Shown here: positions 51,766 to 60,971 of the stretch, piece after piece
How the letters are laid out: the number at the start of each line of letters is the position of its first letter
Numbering within the stretch: position 1 is the stretch's first letter
Source: UBA7672 sp047601145
GTDB lineage: Bacteria; Pseudomonadota; Alphaproteobacteria; Caulobacterales; Hyphomonadaceae
Length of the DNA: 64,000 nt
Direction: 5' to 3'
Assembly (NCBI GenBank): GCA_047601145.1
Contig: JASGJW010000001.1
Span: 1,550,001-1,614,000 of the forward strand
The notes under the pieces: model-generated
Databases searched by the model: none
Told to the model about the DNA's origin: nothing
The model's input: the letters and a program-made list of their open reading frames with translations, nothing else
Program-made: the position numbers and the translations under genes

Positions 51766-52173
51766 ATGGACGCGAGTGCAGTTGCACGCATGCTCGAGCA
51801 GACCGCTCGAGCGGTTTATGAGGCCCGCGGGCCCAAGGCGATCCACGCCGGCCAATGGGCCGTGCTGAGGTATCTGGCGCGCGCCGGACGACAGGCGCGC
51901 ACAGTGGGCGGAGTTGCGACGTATCTGGGGGTGACGCATGCGCCGGCTTCGCGGGCGGTGGCGTCTCTGGCCCGCAAGGACTTCGTGACGGTGAAGGCCG
52001 ATCCCGAGGACCGCCGCATCCGACGCATCGATCTCACGGCAGCCGGCAAGGCCTTGCTGGACCAGGACCCCGTGCACCGGCTGACCGCCGCGATCGAGGC
52101 CCTGAGCTCCGACAAGCAGAAGGACTTCGCCGCGACGCTGGAAACGCTCTACGGGCGGCTCGCGAAGGCGTAG
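51766..52173 (+). CDS. MarR-family transcriptional regulator
   Basis: 135 residues. Winged helix: AGQWAVLRYLARAGRQART, then VGGVATYLGVTHAPASRAVASL (recognition helix ending VASLARKDFV) and the wing DPEDRRIRRIDLTAAGKALL. Dimer helices at both ends. ATG 51766. It is 9 nt upstream of the free methionine sulfoxide reductase gene, so it may control that gene or itself. Confidence 0.9.
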   Translation: MDASAVARMLEQTARAVYEARGPKAIHAGQWAVLRYLARAGRQARTVGGVATYLGVTHAPASRAVASLARKDFVTVKADPEDRRIRRIDLTAAGKALLDQDPVHRLTAAIEALSSDKQKDFAATLETLYGRLAKA

Positions 52174-52182
52174 ACTGCCATC

Positions 52183-52704
52183 ATGGCAGAGCAGCAGATC
52201 GTCTATTCATCCGACAAGGCCACGGCCTATCGCGAAGTCACGGCCGAAATCGCGGCCGTGGTCGCCGGCGAAACATCGCGCACGGCGCGCTATGCAACGA
52301 CCGTGTCGCTGCTGAAGGCGGCGTTCGGGGCGCGGTTCTTCTGGTGCGGCTTCTACGAGGTCGACCCGCGCAAGGAGCGTGAGCTGGTGGTGGGACCCTA
52401 CCAGGGCACGCTGGGCTGCCTGCGCATTCCCTTCGCCATAGGCGTCTGCGGCGCCTGTGCCACGAAGCGCGAGACGATCATTGTGCCGGACGTGCATGCC
52501 TTCCCGGGGCATATCGCCTGCGACTCGGCCTCGAATTCGGAGATTGTCGTGCCGGTGTTCGACGGCGCCGGAGCGCTCGTCGCCGTGCTCGACATCGACT
52601 CGACATCGTTCTCGGCGTTCGACGAGATCGATGCGCGTGGCCTCGAAGCCGCGTGCCGCGCGATGATGGCAGGGCTAGGCGACCTTCTCGTACGACGTCA
52701 CTGA
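52183..52704 (+). CDS. msrC: Free methionine-R-sulfoxide reductase (GAF domain)
   Basis: 173 residues. Reduces free Met-R-sulfoxide. A GAF domain with the family signature: GVCGACATKRETIIVPDVHA, then FPGHIACDSASNSEIVVPVF (20 residues). Catalytic and resolving Cys candidates are in LGCLRIP, GVCG and IACD. It probably forms an operon with the MarR gene. The 3' end overlaps the convergent cystatin-like gene by 30 nt. Confidence 0.93.
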   Translation: MAEQQIVYSSDKATAYREVTAEIAAVVAGETSRTARYATTVSLLKAAFGARFFWCGFYEVDPRKERELVVGPYQGTLGCLRIPFAIGVCGACATKRETIIVPDVHAFPGHIACDSASNSEIVVPVFDGAGALVAVLDIDSTSFSAFDEIDARGLEAACRAMMAGLGDLLVRRH

Positions 52705-53019
52705 CATCGCGCCCAGCAGGTCGCGGAATACCACGACGCGATAGGTCGCGCCGCCGCTCATTGCGATGGTGAAGCGGTAGTTGAGGCCGGCCACGACCTG
52801 CGTTTCCGCCGTGACCTTCTCGACCAGCGCACGCGTGGGATTGCGTTTGTAGATCTCGTCGACCGCAAGTTTCTGAGCCGCCTTGACGCTTTCGTCCTCG
52901 GGGTTGGACACGCCGTAGCCGCCGACAATCGGGCCGGCCGGAGGCTCAGCCGGGGGCGGCGTCGCACACGCGGCGAGCGCGAAGGCGGTGAAGGAAACGA
53001 AAGCCGTTGTCGCGCGCAT
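52675..53019 (-). CDS. Cystatin-like lipoprotein
   Basis: 114 residues. The signal MRATTAFVSFTAFALAAC has lipobox LAAC (Cys18), so it is a lipoprotein exposed to the periplasm or surface. The mature part has the cystatin hallmarks: Gly-Gly (33-34), an Ala/Leu-rich helix (VKAAQKLAVDEIYKRN), and QVVAG at residues 74-78 in VTAETQVVAGLNYRFTIAM. Cystatins inhibit papain-type cysteine proteases through the Gly, QxVxG and a second loop. The second-loop Pro-Trp is not seen. The ATG at 53019 follows AGGAG by 6 nt. Confidence 0.8.
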   Translation of the reverse strand: MRATTAFVSFTAFALAACATPPPAEPPAGPIVGGYGVSNPEDESVKAAQKLAVDEIYKRNPTRALVEKVTAETQVVAGLNYRFTIAMSGGATYRVVVFRDLLGAMSVTSYEKVA

Positions 53020-53155
53020 GATCCACTCCTGCGCGGAGAGCATGCCATTGACGCGGAAGGCTGGCGATAGGGCGTGACAGCGGAAGCGGACGCTCCCAGC
53101 AGAAACGTCCGCTTCCCCAGAGCAGCGAGGGTATGGGTCGCAGCTCCGGTCTCGG

Positions 53156-53494
53156 TCAGCGCGAGGCGAGCTGCATTCCGTGATCGCCCGACCAGGCGGC
53201 GGTCAGCGTCGAGATCGACAGCTCACGGACGACATGGCCGACGGTGTCCTTGCGGCAGAGCGTGAGCGCGCGCGGCGTGAGGGCGCTGCGGGGGACTGCC
53301 TGTTCGCACACAGTGTTGGCGGCGGACTTGATGCGCTTCAACAGGATGCCAGCGTCGGCGGGGGCCGACATGTCGAGATCGTCAAAGGCGATGTGCGTGG
53401 TGACATGGTCGGCGGAGGTTTGCGCGAGTGCAGCGGGGGGGAAGGCAAGGCCCAGGATCAGCGCGGCGAAGGCGGACTTCAGGGTGGGAGACAT
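53156..53494 (-). CDS. UrcA family periplasmic protein
   Basis: 112 residues. The signal peptide (MSPTLKSAFAALILGLAFPPAALA) precedes the UrcA pattern: VTTHIAFDDLDMSAPADAG, then a helix LLKRIKSAANTVCEQ and a second Cys in LTLCRKDTV. The two Cys probably form a disulfide. Function unknown; common in Caulobacterales and Sphingomonadales. Divergent from the winged-helix/TPR regulator, with 169 bp between them. Confidence 0.83.
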   Translation of the reverse strand: MSPTLKSAFAALILGLAFPPAALAQTSADHVTTHIAFDDLDMSAPADAGILLKRIKSAANTVCEQAVPRSALTPRALTLCRKDTVGHVVRELSISTLTAAWSGDHGMQLASR

Positions 53495-53663
53495 TGTTCG
53501 TCTTTCTCGTTAATTTGGCGGGTGGAGGTCGCCTGATGTCGCGACGGGTTGGAACTAGGCCGTTCACCGCCGCGGCGGCCCGTTGTGGACCGCCCGCGCA
53601 CACGGCGCGATTTCCGGCCGGTCGGACAGGGGCCCGCCCCGATCTTTCGCCGATCAATCGTCG

Positions 53664-55241
53664 ATGACTGACAAATTCAGCGCCACACAGATCGTTCTCG
53701 CGCAGGAAGGAGACTTCCGGCTCGGTGGGCTCATGATCAGGCCGTCGATGCGGCAGGTCGAGCGGGCGGGCGGAAGTGAGACGATACAGCCGCGCGTGAT
53801 GCAGGTTCTGGTGATGCTTGCGCGGCGGCGGGGGCAGGTGGTTTCGCGCGATGAACTTATCGCGGCATGCTGGGAAGGCCGTGCTGTCGGCGAGGATGCC
53901 ATCCAGCGCTGCATCCAGCGCATCAGGAAGCTGGACGAGACGCAGCAGGACTTCGAGCTCGAGACGATCCCGCGCGTTGGCTATCGGATCACCGCGTCGG
54001 CGGATGCTCCCGAGGTTGCAGGAGGGAGGCGTCGCGGCGTGCCGACTTTCGCCGTGCTGCCATTCTCCAGCCGGTCGGAGGCGCCGGAGGACCAAGTGTT
54101 CGCCAGCGGGATGGTGGAGGATGTAATCGCGGCCTTGTCACAATCGCCGCACCAGCGCGTGCTCGACAGCATGGTGACGGCGGGCCTGCGTCAGGCAGGC
54201 GGATTGGATCTCGCGGCTGCAGGAAAACAATTGGGTGCAGACTACCTGATGGACGGCAATGTGCGCCGCACGGGCGCCGATCTTCGCGTCAGCGCCAGGT
54301 TGCTCGAAGCAGCGACGGGCGCCCTGATCTGGTCCGGGAGGTTCGAGCGGCCGCTCAAGGAACTCGCCCGGCTCCAGGAAGAGCTGGTCATGGACATGGC
54401 CGGAGTTTTGAACATGCAGATCCACGCAGCTGAGCTCCAGCGCGCACTGGAGAAGCCGGCCGACATCACGGCGTGGGAGGCGGTCAACCGCGCCATGGCC
54501 GCGCTGCGGCAGATCGAGCCGATGAGCCTTGCGCGTGCGCTGGAGGAGGCCAAGCGCGCCGTGGCGATTGCGCCGGATTATCCGCTCGCTCAGGGCATGC
54601 TCGCAGTGACGTCCGGCTTCACTTACCTTTTTTCGACGCCGGATGATCCGGGCGAGGTCCAGCGCGTTCGCACGATCGCGTCACGTGCGGTGATGCTCGG
54701 TCAGGATATTCCGTTCGTGCTGGTCAACGCCGCAAGCGCACTGTCGTCGATCGGCTTGCTGAGAGAGGCGACACAACCGCTGCGCGTTGCACTGGCGAAA
54801 GCGCCTGAGTTGGGACCTGCGCATTTCGTGGCGGGAAGCGTCGCCTGCAGGCTCAACGACCCCGATACGGCGCTCACCCACCTCGAAGCGGCGGCGCGGC
54901 TGTTGCCGTCGCCCTACATGCTCACCTACATCGCGGAATGGCGCGCCAATGCGCTGATCCGGGCGGGCCGCCTGGCGGAGGCCGAAGCGGCGCTGGACGA
55001 CTCGCTTGCACTGAGCCCGGACTATTTCGTGACGCTGATCGCCAAAGCTGTGCTCTGCCGGTTGAGCCAGCGGCATGAGGCGGCGCAGGGGCTTGTGTCA
55101 CGCGCCAAGGGAATGTTGCCGCTCGACCTGGTCCTGATGATCTTCAGCCGTCTTTACGTAAACAGCGCAGCGTTGAATGAATTCCTCGACAGCATCCGCG
55201 CGCTATGGGCAGTCGCCGCACAAGGCCGCCGCGGCGCCTGA
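53664..55241 (+). CDS. Winged-helix regulator with TPR-like sensor region
   Basis: 525 residues. An OmpR/CadC-type DNA-binding domain (RPSMRQVERAGG, then LVMLARRRGQVVSRDELIAA, CWEGRAVGEDAIQRCIQRIR and FELETIPRVGYRI) is followed by a domain in the style of FlgO or the adenylate cyclase N-terminal region (FAVLPFSSRSEAPEDQVFAS, YLMDGNVRRTGADLRVSARL), then TPR-like helices to the end. No receiver domain or transmembrane helix. Function unknown; divergent UrcA is a possible target. Confidence 0.85.
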   Translation: MTDKFSATQIVLAQEGDFRLGGLMIRPSMRQVERAGGSETIQPRVMQVLVMLARRRGQVVSRDELIAACWEGRAVGEDAIQRCIQRIRKLDETQQDFELETIPRVGYRITASADAPEVAGGRRRGVPTFAVLPFSSRSEAPEDQVFASGMVEDVIAALSQSPHQRVLDSMVTAGLRQAGGLDLAAAGKQLGADYLMDGNVRRTGADLRVSARLLEAATGALIWSGRFERPLKELARLQEELVMDMAGVLNMQIHAAELQRALEKPADITAWEAVNRAMAALRQIEPMSLARALEEAKRAVAIAPDYPLAQGMLAVTSGFTYLFSTPDDPGEVQRVRTIASRAVMLGQDIPFVLVNAASALSSIGLLREATQPLRVALAKAPELGPAHFVAGSVACRLNDPDTALTHLEAAARLLPSPYMLTYIAEWRANALIRAGRLAEAEAALDDSLALSPDYFVTLIAKAVLCRLSQRHEAAQGLVSRAKGMLPLDLVLMIFSRLYVNSAALNEFLDSIRALWAVAAQGRRGA

Positions 55242-55266
55242 ACGCCGCAGGTCCCTGCAGGCGATA

Positions 55267-55764
55267 TCAGCTCCAGCCGATGGAGTCCGTGAAGTCGTCG
55301 AGGATGCCTTCCCACCAGGTGACTGTCTGGATCAGGTTGCTGCGGGTAAGGCCGCCGAGCGTGTGCACCTCGACGTTGATGTAAGGGTCGCCATTCTTGT
55401 CGAGGCCGGCCTTGCCGATGTTGTACTCGTTCCAGTCGTTTATCTCTTCCAGAGTCGGCCGGTCGTCTTTGTCGGTATAGGAGAAGCCGGCGTCGAACAC
55501 GATTGTCGCGCAGTTCGTGCCGCCCTTGTTGCACTCGGTGAAGTGGATCCAGTACGAGATCTTGCCGTACTTCGTGGTGACGTAGTCGCCGTCATAGTCT
55601 TCGTCCGGCGGATCGACTTTCGAATCGAGGCCGATGCTCTTGAGGAGTTCGGTCACGTCCGATGTGTTGAGCTTGTCGTAAACCTGCTGCGCCGAAGCGG
55701 GCAGGGCGAAGAGACCTACGAAGGCCAGTGCCGCGGCGCCAGCGGCGCCCTTGATCAATGTCAT
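55267..55764 (-). CDS. YbjN-domain exported protein
   Basis: 165 residues. Signal peptide MTLIKGAAGAAALAFVGLFALPASA. The mature part follows the YbjN pattern, a fold like type III secretion chaperones: VTELLKSIGLDSKVD, VTTKYGKISYWIHF, then IVFDAGFSYTDKDDRPTLEE and INDWNEYNIGKAGLDKNGDP. Two Cys (TECNKGGTNC) are close together. The ATG at 55764 follows AGGGGACGCAC. Single gene, convergent with the winged-helix regulator. Confidence 0.83.
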   Translation of the reverse strand: MTLIKGAAGAAALAFVGLFALPASAQQVYDKLNTSDVTELLKSIGLDSKVDPPDEDYDGDYVTTKYGKISYWIHFTECNKGGTNCATIVFDAGFSYTDKDDRPTLEEINDWNEYNIGKAGLDKNGDPYINVEVHTLGGLTRSNLIQTVTWWEGILDDFTDSIGWS

Positions 55765-55843
55765 GTGCGTCCCCTGTGTCTTGTTCCCCATAAGGGATTG
55801 TACGCCGTTCACAGGGACGCTCAAGCCGTGGCAGCTATCCGGC

Positions 55844-57322
55844 CTATTTGGGCTTGGTCGCTGCGTATTTCTTCGCTGCGTCCTCCCATTTGTAGGGCAG
55901 CGTGTCGGGCACGATCGAGACTTCGGTGGTGAAGCTGAACGGGGCGGTGGCGAGGCCGCTGTCCCAGGTCAGTTCGACGAAGAAGGCGGTGAAGCCTTCC
56001 TTCGGGTTGTCGACCTGCGCGAAATAGGTGCCGTCGGCCTGCGGTTGCAGGACGGTGGAGGTGTAGGCCTTGCCGAGGGATTCGACGCGGAAGTCGCGCG
56101 CCTTCGGATTGTGGGCCTGCCAGAGCTTCACCTCCTTCGGTGCGTCGATCGGCTTGATGGCGATGCCGGTGTCGCCAACCTTGTTCCACACGAAGTCCGG
56201 GCGTTTGCCGCCGGTTATGACGGAGTTGTACCAGGCGAGCATGGAATCGACGGCGTCGGAGCCGGCGAGGTTGTGAGCGGCGTTCTCGACATAGCGGATG
56301 CGTTTTTCCTCCGGCAGGCCGGCGTAATAGAAGCGCGAATTGTCCGGCAGGAAGAACTGGTCGCCCGAGGCGTTGACCAGGAATTTCGGGATCTTGAGGC
56401 GATTGCGTTCGCGATAGTTGTACGGGTCCTCGATCTTGAGGACGGCCTGGTATTCCGGCGTCCCGATCTTGTGCGGGAAGAGGCCGTGATTGACGTAGTC
56501 CTCCAGTGACGGCGCGAAGAAGCCGAGCACTTCGAAATGGTGCTTGGTGATCTCTTCGGAGTTCAGGGCGTCGATCACCATGGGCATGATGCCGATGACG
56601 CGTTCATCGACCGCGCCGACCAGCCAGGTGGTCCAGCCGCGCTTGGAGGCGCCGGCGACGACGAACTGGTTGATGGCGACACCGCCGCCGTCCGCTGATT
56701 TCATGAACTCCTGCGTGGCGTCCATCGCCTTGACGCCGGCCTTCACCATGGCGAGGCGGACAAGCCATTCATCGTCTTTGGTCGTGAAATGCTTCACGCG
56801 GGTGTAGGCGATGATGTCATCCTCTACACGCGCCTTGTCGGGAGAATCGGTGAAGTGGAGCGGCTGGTTCGGCACCATGCCGACCTCGGCGACGACCGAA
56901 CCTGTTTCCTTCGCGATGCGGATGGAGCGGTCCTGCGCTTTTGTCGGGGCGGGATCGGTGTTGTCGCCCTGCCAGATGAAGAGGAGAGCCTTGTCGCTCC
57001 TTACCTCGGTAGGCTTCACGATCGTCATCCAGTGCGTCCAGACCGGACGGTCGACATCCTTGGCGGAGCGCCAGGTCTGTGAGGTCATCTCGAGGACGTA
57101 GGTGGTCTGGCCATCGCCCGGATAAGTCGCCTTGAGCTCCCATTTGTAGGACGGGTCGGGCTTTGCGACGTAGGCGTCGAGCGGCGTCTTCTCCTCGGGC
57201 TTGATCGAATAGTCCGGACCAGCTGGCGCAACGGGCGCTGCCGCAACCTCGGCGGGCTTATCCGGCTGGCATGCGGCGAGTGTGGCGGCGAAGGCGGCTA
57301 CGCCGAGAAATTTCCTGAGCAT
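55844..57322 (-). CDS. PhoPQ-activated protein (PqaA-type) lipoprotein
   Basis: 492 residues. Lipoprotein signal MLRKFLGVAAFAATLAAC. The alpha/beta-hydrolase domain has the PhoPQ-regulated protein layout with the nucleophile Ser in VVAGASKRGWTTWLVGAVD, NPQ-like and ISGD-like acid region (FLVNASGDQFFLPDNSRFY) and His in YVENAAHNLAG. PqaA is a family linked to virulence in Salmonella, but environmental bacteria carry it too and the substrate is unknown. Confidence 0.87.
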   Translation of the reverse strand: MLRKFLGVAAFAATLAACQPDKPAEVAAAPVAPAGPDYSIKPEEKTPLDAYVAKPDPSYKWELKATYPGDGQTTYVLEMTSQTWRSAKDVDRPVWTHWMTIVKPTEVRSDKALLFIWQGDNTDPAPTKAQDRSIRIAKETGSVVAEVGMVPNQPLHFTDSPDKARVEDDIIAYTRVKHFTTKDDEWLVRLAMVKAGVKAMDATQEFMKSADGGGVAINQFVVAGASKRGWTTWLVGAVDERVIGIMPMVIDALNSEEITKHHFEVLGFFAPSLEDYVNHGLFPHKIGTPEYQAVLKIEDPYNYRERNRLKIPKFLVNASGDQFFLPDNSRFYYAGLPEEKRIRYVENAAHNLAGSDAVDSMLAWYNSVITGGKRPDFVWNKVGDTGIAIKPIDAPKEVKLWQAHNPKARDFRVESLGKAYTSTVLQPQADGTYFAQVDNPKEGFTAFFVELTWDSGLATAPFSFTTEVSIVPDTLPYKWEDAAKKYAATKPK

Positions 57323-57391
57323 CCTGATGTCCCTCCCAGGCGTGCGCGTCTGCGGCGCATCGCGATAGCGGAGGGGAGCCTAGATAAAGCA

Positions 57392-57424
57392 AAGGCCGCG
57401 CGCCAGTGTCTGGCGTGCGGCCTT
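57392..57424 (-). terminator. Terminator between MFS gene and the PqaA-type gene
   Basis: A 15-bp stem (minus strand AAGGCCGCACGCCAG with CTGGCGCGCGGCCTT, one wobble) and a 3-nt loop, followed on the minus strand by TTTGCTTTATC. It can also work on the plus strand (CGTTTTCG). Confidence 0.8.
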
Positions 57425-57446
57425 CGTTTTCGTCAGGTCAGGCCTG

Positions 57447-59018
57447 TCAGGCCTCCTTTGTCCTGCGGCCGCCAGCAGTGACAAGCAGGAAGAGGCCAAG
57501 CACGGTCGCAACGACCAGCAGGACCATCTGCACCAGCGGGATGACGTCGGTGGACGTCATGCCAGCGACGCCGCCGAAGTAATAGCGGGCGCCAAGACCG
57601 GCCACGCCGACAAGGAACAAGAGGATGCCAGCCGCCAGGCCGCCATCCGACACCGCCTTGCCCGCTTTCACCTCGCGGCCGATCGCCATCGCCTGCAGGG
57701 CGATGAAGACAAGCGCGACAAGGAAGAACGGCGTCATCCACATCAGCGCCTCGCGCAGGCCTTCCTGCGCGGCCAGCGCCTTGTCGACGCCCGCCGCGAT
57801 TTTCGTGGTCGCAAAGTTCGTCGAGAGGATGCCCACCAGCGTCGGGCCGGCGCCCAGGCCGATGAAATTTAGCACCATGAGAAGGATGGCGCTGGACATC
57901 GTGCGCTGGGAGGCCTTCACCGAGTTGTTCACCAGCGCGAGCGCCGGCGCCAGGTAGAAGATGTTCAGCAGCAGAGGCATGAACAGCAGGCCAAGGGCCA
58001 TCGGCCAGTCCTGAGCCTGCGTGTAGAAGTACCAGAACGGCGTTGCGGCAGCCATCGCGATGAACGGCACGAGCGCGTACCAGACGCGCGAGCGTTTCGC
58101 CATGCGGTCCACGATTGCGCCAGAGGCGATCGTTCCGATGCCGATGCCGACGCCGACGACGAGGGCGTACCACAGCGAAAGCTCATCCGGCGTGATCTTG
58201 AGAACGCGGATAAGGAAGGGCGCGTTGAAGCCGAGTGCGGCATACCCGACGAGGGCGGAGAGGCCGCAACCGAGGGCAGCCCACAGGAGGGCCGGCCGGC
58301 TCATGAATTCCCAGAACGTCCGGCCGAAGCTGGAGCGCTCCTGCGCGGCTGCCGCGGCATAGCCCGGGTCCATTGCCCCGCGCTTGGGTTCGCGGACCAC
58401 GAACAGCATGATCAGCGCGGCGATCACGCCAGCGACGCCGATGGCGATGAAGGCGGTGCGCCAGCCGTAGAGCTTGTCGATCTGTGCGCCGAAGGCGATG
58501 GCCGCAGCCTGGCCCAGCGGCACGCCCATCGAGAAGATCGCCAGCGCAAGACCGCGCTTCTCGGCCGGGAAGTAGTCGGAGATGATCGAGTAGGAGGGCG
58601 GGGCGCCTGCCGCCTCGCCGACGCCGACGCCCATGCGGGCGGCGAGCATGGTCGGATAGTTCTGCGCAAGGCCGCACAGCGCGGTGAAGGCTGACCAGAG
58701 TGTTGCGCCCACGAACAGGATGTTGCGGCGGCTGGTGCGGTCGGCAAGGAAGCCGACGACCACGCCGAGCACAGTGTAGACCAGCGCGAACCAGAAGCCG
58801 GTCATCCAGCCCATCTCGGCGTCGGACAGGCCGACGGTAGTTCCGTCGGGCAGTTGCTTGGCGAAGGCGGGGTCGTTCTTGATCGACTCGATCAGCACCG
58901 ACATCAGCTGGCGGTCGAGGAAATTGAAGATGTAGATGAAGCCCAGTATGGCCAGCACGATCCAGGCATAAGCTGTCGTGCGTTGCGCGCCCGGGGGCGC
59001 AGCAGCGGATTCCGTCAT
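57447..59018 (-). CDS. MFS transporter, spinster-like (third copy)
   Basis: 523 residues, about 12 or more transmembrane segments. Helix 1 is YAWIVLAILGFIYIFNFLDR and the loop VGVGEAAGAPPSYSIISDYF is the spinster-like motif, so it is a paralogue of the tandem pair at 20.8-24 kb. It lacks their VKEPPRGYSDPPG, having VREPKRGAMDPGY in its place. The ATG at 59018 follows GGGAGGGAATA. It is a separate transcription unit with a terminator; substrate unknown. Confidence 0.85.
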   Translation of the reverse strand: MTESAAAPPGAQRTTAYAWIVLAILGFIYIFNFLDRQLMSVLIESIKNDPAFAKQLPDGTTVGLSDAEMGWMTGFWFALVYTVLGVVVGFLADRTSRRNILFVGATLWSAFTALCGLAQNYPTMLAARMGVGVGEAAGAPPSYSIISDYFPAEKRGLALAIFSMGVPLGQAAAIAFGAQIDKLYGWRTAFIAIGVAGVIAALIMLFVVREPKRGAMDPGYAAAAAQERSSFGRTFWEFMSRPALLWAALGCGLSALVGYAALGFNAPFLIRVLKITPDELSLWYALVVGVGIGIGTIASGAIVDRMAKRSRVWYALVPFIAMAAATPFWYFYTQAQDWPMALGLLFMPLLLNIFYLAPALALVNNSVKASQRTMSSAILLMVLNFIGLGAGPTLVGILSTNFATTKIAAGVDKALAAQEGLREALMWMTPFFLVALVFIALQAMAIGREVKAGKAVSDGGLAAGILLFLVGVAGLGARYYFGGVAGMTSTDVIPLVQMVLLVVATVLGLFLLVTAGGRRTKEA

Positions 59019-59213
59019 TATTCCCTCCCGGCGGCCTTGAGGCCTCTCGATAATCTCAGGTTTCCATATCGCCAGCGGATTGGCGAGGGGATTGTCGCCG
59101 CAGGGGAAAGCAGATCATGCCGCGAGTGCGAAAAGGTCGGGCCGCCGACCTTGATCTAAGCCCCGCGCCAGAGCATCTAGGCCCCGCAACTCTCCCCACC
59201 CGCAGGATCCGCA

Positions 59214-60878
59214 ATGGCCGCCACCCACTATGTTTACCACCTCGACGGCCTGACCAAGATCTACCCGGGCGGGAAAAAGGTGTTCGAGAACATCCGGCTG
59301 CACTTCCTGCCGGATGCGAAGATCGGCGTCGTCGGCGTCAACGGCTCGGGTAAATCGAGTCTGCTGCGCATCATGGCCGGCGAGGACCACGAGATTCTCG
59401 GCGAGGCCAAGGCGGCCGACGGCATCAAGATCGGTTACCTGCCGCAGGAACCGAAACTCGACCCGACCAAGAACGTGTTCGAGAACATTGCCGCCAAATG
59501 CCCCGAGAAGCAGATGGTCGACGAGTTCAACGCGATCTCGGCCAAGCTCGGCGAGGAATATACCGACGAGCTGATGGAGAAGATGACCAAGCTGCAGGAA
59601 GAGATCGATGCAGCCAACGCCTGGGACATCGACGCCAAGATCGAGATGGCGATGGAAGCGCTGCGCTGCCCGCCCAGCAATGCCGACGTCACCAAGCTGT
59701 CGGGCGGCGAGATCCGCCGGACCGCGATCTGTGCACTGTTGCTGTCGAAGCCCGACATGATCCTGATGGACGAACCGACCAACCACCTCGATGCGGAATC
59801 TGTCGCGTGGCTGCAGAACTATCTCGCCAACTTCCCGGGTTGCGTGATCCTCGTCACCCACGACCGCTACTTCCTCGACCAGATCACGACGTGGATCCTC
59901 GAGCTCGATCGTGGGCAAGGCATCCCCTACGAGGGCAACTATTCGGTCTGGCTGGAGAAGAAGGCCAAGCGGATCGCGCAGGAGCAGCGCGAGGAAGCCG
60001 GCCGCCAGAAATCGCTCAACCGCGAACTCGAATGGGTCAAGGCCAGCCCGAAAGCCCGTCAGGCCAAGTCGAAGGCGCGCGTCAACGCGTACGAAGAAAT
60101 GGCGTCGCGCGCCGAGCGCGAGAAGATCACCACTGCGCAGATCCGCATTCCGCCGGGACCGCGCCTCGGCTCGAACGTCATCGACGTGGAGCATCTCAAC
60201 AAGGCGTTCGGCGACAAGCTCTTGATCGAGGACCTGTCGTTCAAGCTGCCCCCGGGCGGTATTGTCGGCGTCATCGGCCCGAACGGCGCTGGCAAGACCA
60301 CGCTGTTCAAGATGATCACCGGCCGTGAGCAGCCTGATGGCGGCACGTTCAAGGTCGGCGAGAGTGTGAAGCTCGGCTACATCGACCAGTCGCGAGATTC
60401 ACTGAACGACAAGAACACGGTCTGGCAGGAAGTGTCCGGCGGGCTCGACATCATTGAGGTTGGCGGCATCGAGCAGCCAAGCCGCGCCTATCTGGGCGCG
60501 TTCAACTTCAAGGGCACGGACCAGCAGAAGAAAGTCGGCCAGCTCTCGGGCGGTGAGCGCAACCGCGTGCACCTCGCCAAGATGCTGAAAGAGGGCGCGA
60601 ACCTCATCCTGCTCGACGAACCGACCAACGACCTCGACGTGGAAACGCTGCAGGCGCTCGAAGCGGCGCTGGAGGATTTCCCGGGCTGCGCCGTCATCAT
60701 CAGCCACGACCGCTGGTTCCTCGACCGCGTGGCGACGCACATCCTCGCCTTCGAGGGCGACAGCCACGTCGAATGGTTTGAAGGCAACTTCCAGGACTAT
60801 GAGGAAGACAAGAAGCGCCGCCTCGGCGCCGACGCCATCGAACCGAAACGCCCGACGTTCAAGAAGTTTGCGCGGTAG
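59214..60878 (+). CDS. ettA: ABC-F translational throttle protein EttA
   Basis: 554 residues. Two ABC domains: first with GVNGSGKSSLLRIMAGE, LSGGEIRRTAICALLLSK and MDEPTNHLDAESV; second with GPNGAGKTTLFKMITG, LSGGERNRVHLAKML and LDEPTNDLDVETLQ. The arm and linker between them are the EttA type. It binds the ribosomal E site and gates the first translation cycle according to ATP level. The ATG at 59214 follows AGGATCCGCA. No transmembrane helices. Confidence 0.95.
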   Translation: MAATHYVYHLDGLTKIYPGGKKVFENIRLHFLPDAKIGVVGVNGSGKSSLLRIMAGEDHEILGEAKAADGIKIGYLPQEPKLDPTKNVFENIAAKCPEKQMVDEFNAISAKLGEEYTDELMEKMTKLQEEIDAANAWDIDAKIEMAMEALRCPPSNADVTKLSGGEIRRTAICALLLSKPDMILMDEPTNHLDAESVAWLQNYLANFPGCVILVTHDRYFLDQITTWILELDRGQGIPYEGNYSVWLEKKAKRIAQEQREEAGRQKSLNRELEWVKASPKARQAKSKARVNAYEEMASRAEREKITTAQIRIPPGPRLGSNVIDVEHLNKAFGDKLLIEDLSFKLPPGGIVGVIGPNGAGKTTLFKMITGREQPDGGTFKVGESVKLGYIDQSRDSLNDKNTVWQEVSGGLDIIEVGGIEQPSRAYLGAFNFKGTDQQKKVGQLSGGERNRVHLAKMLKEGANLILLDEPTNDLDVETLQALEAALEDFPGCAVIISHDRWFLDRVATHILAFEGDSHVEWFEGNFQDYEEDKKRRLGADAIEPKRPTFKKFAR

Positions 60879-60971
60879 GCCGGCGCGCCTCGCTGTTGCT
60901 GAAGCTGCGCCACCGCGGTAGAATTACGAAGAACGCGCGAGTCCTATCCTGCGCGTTGTGGGTTGGGCCCT

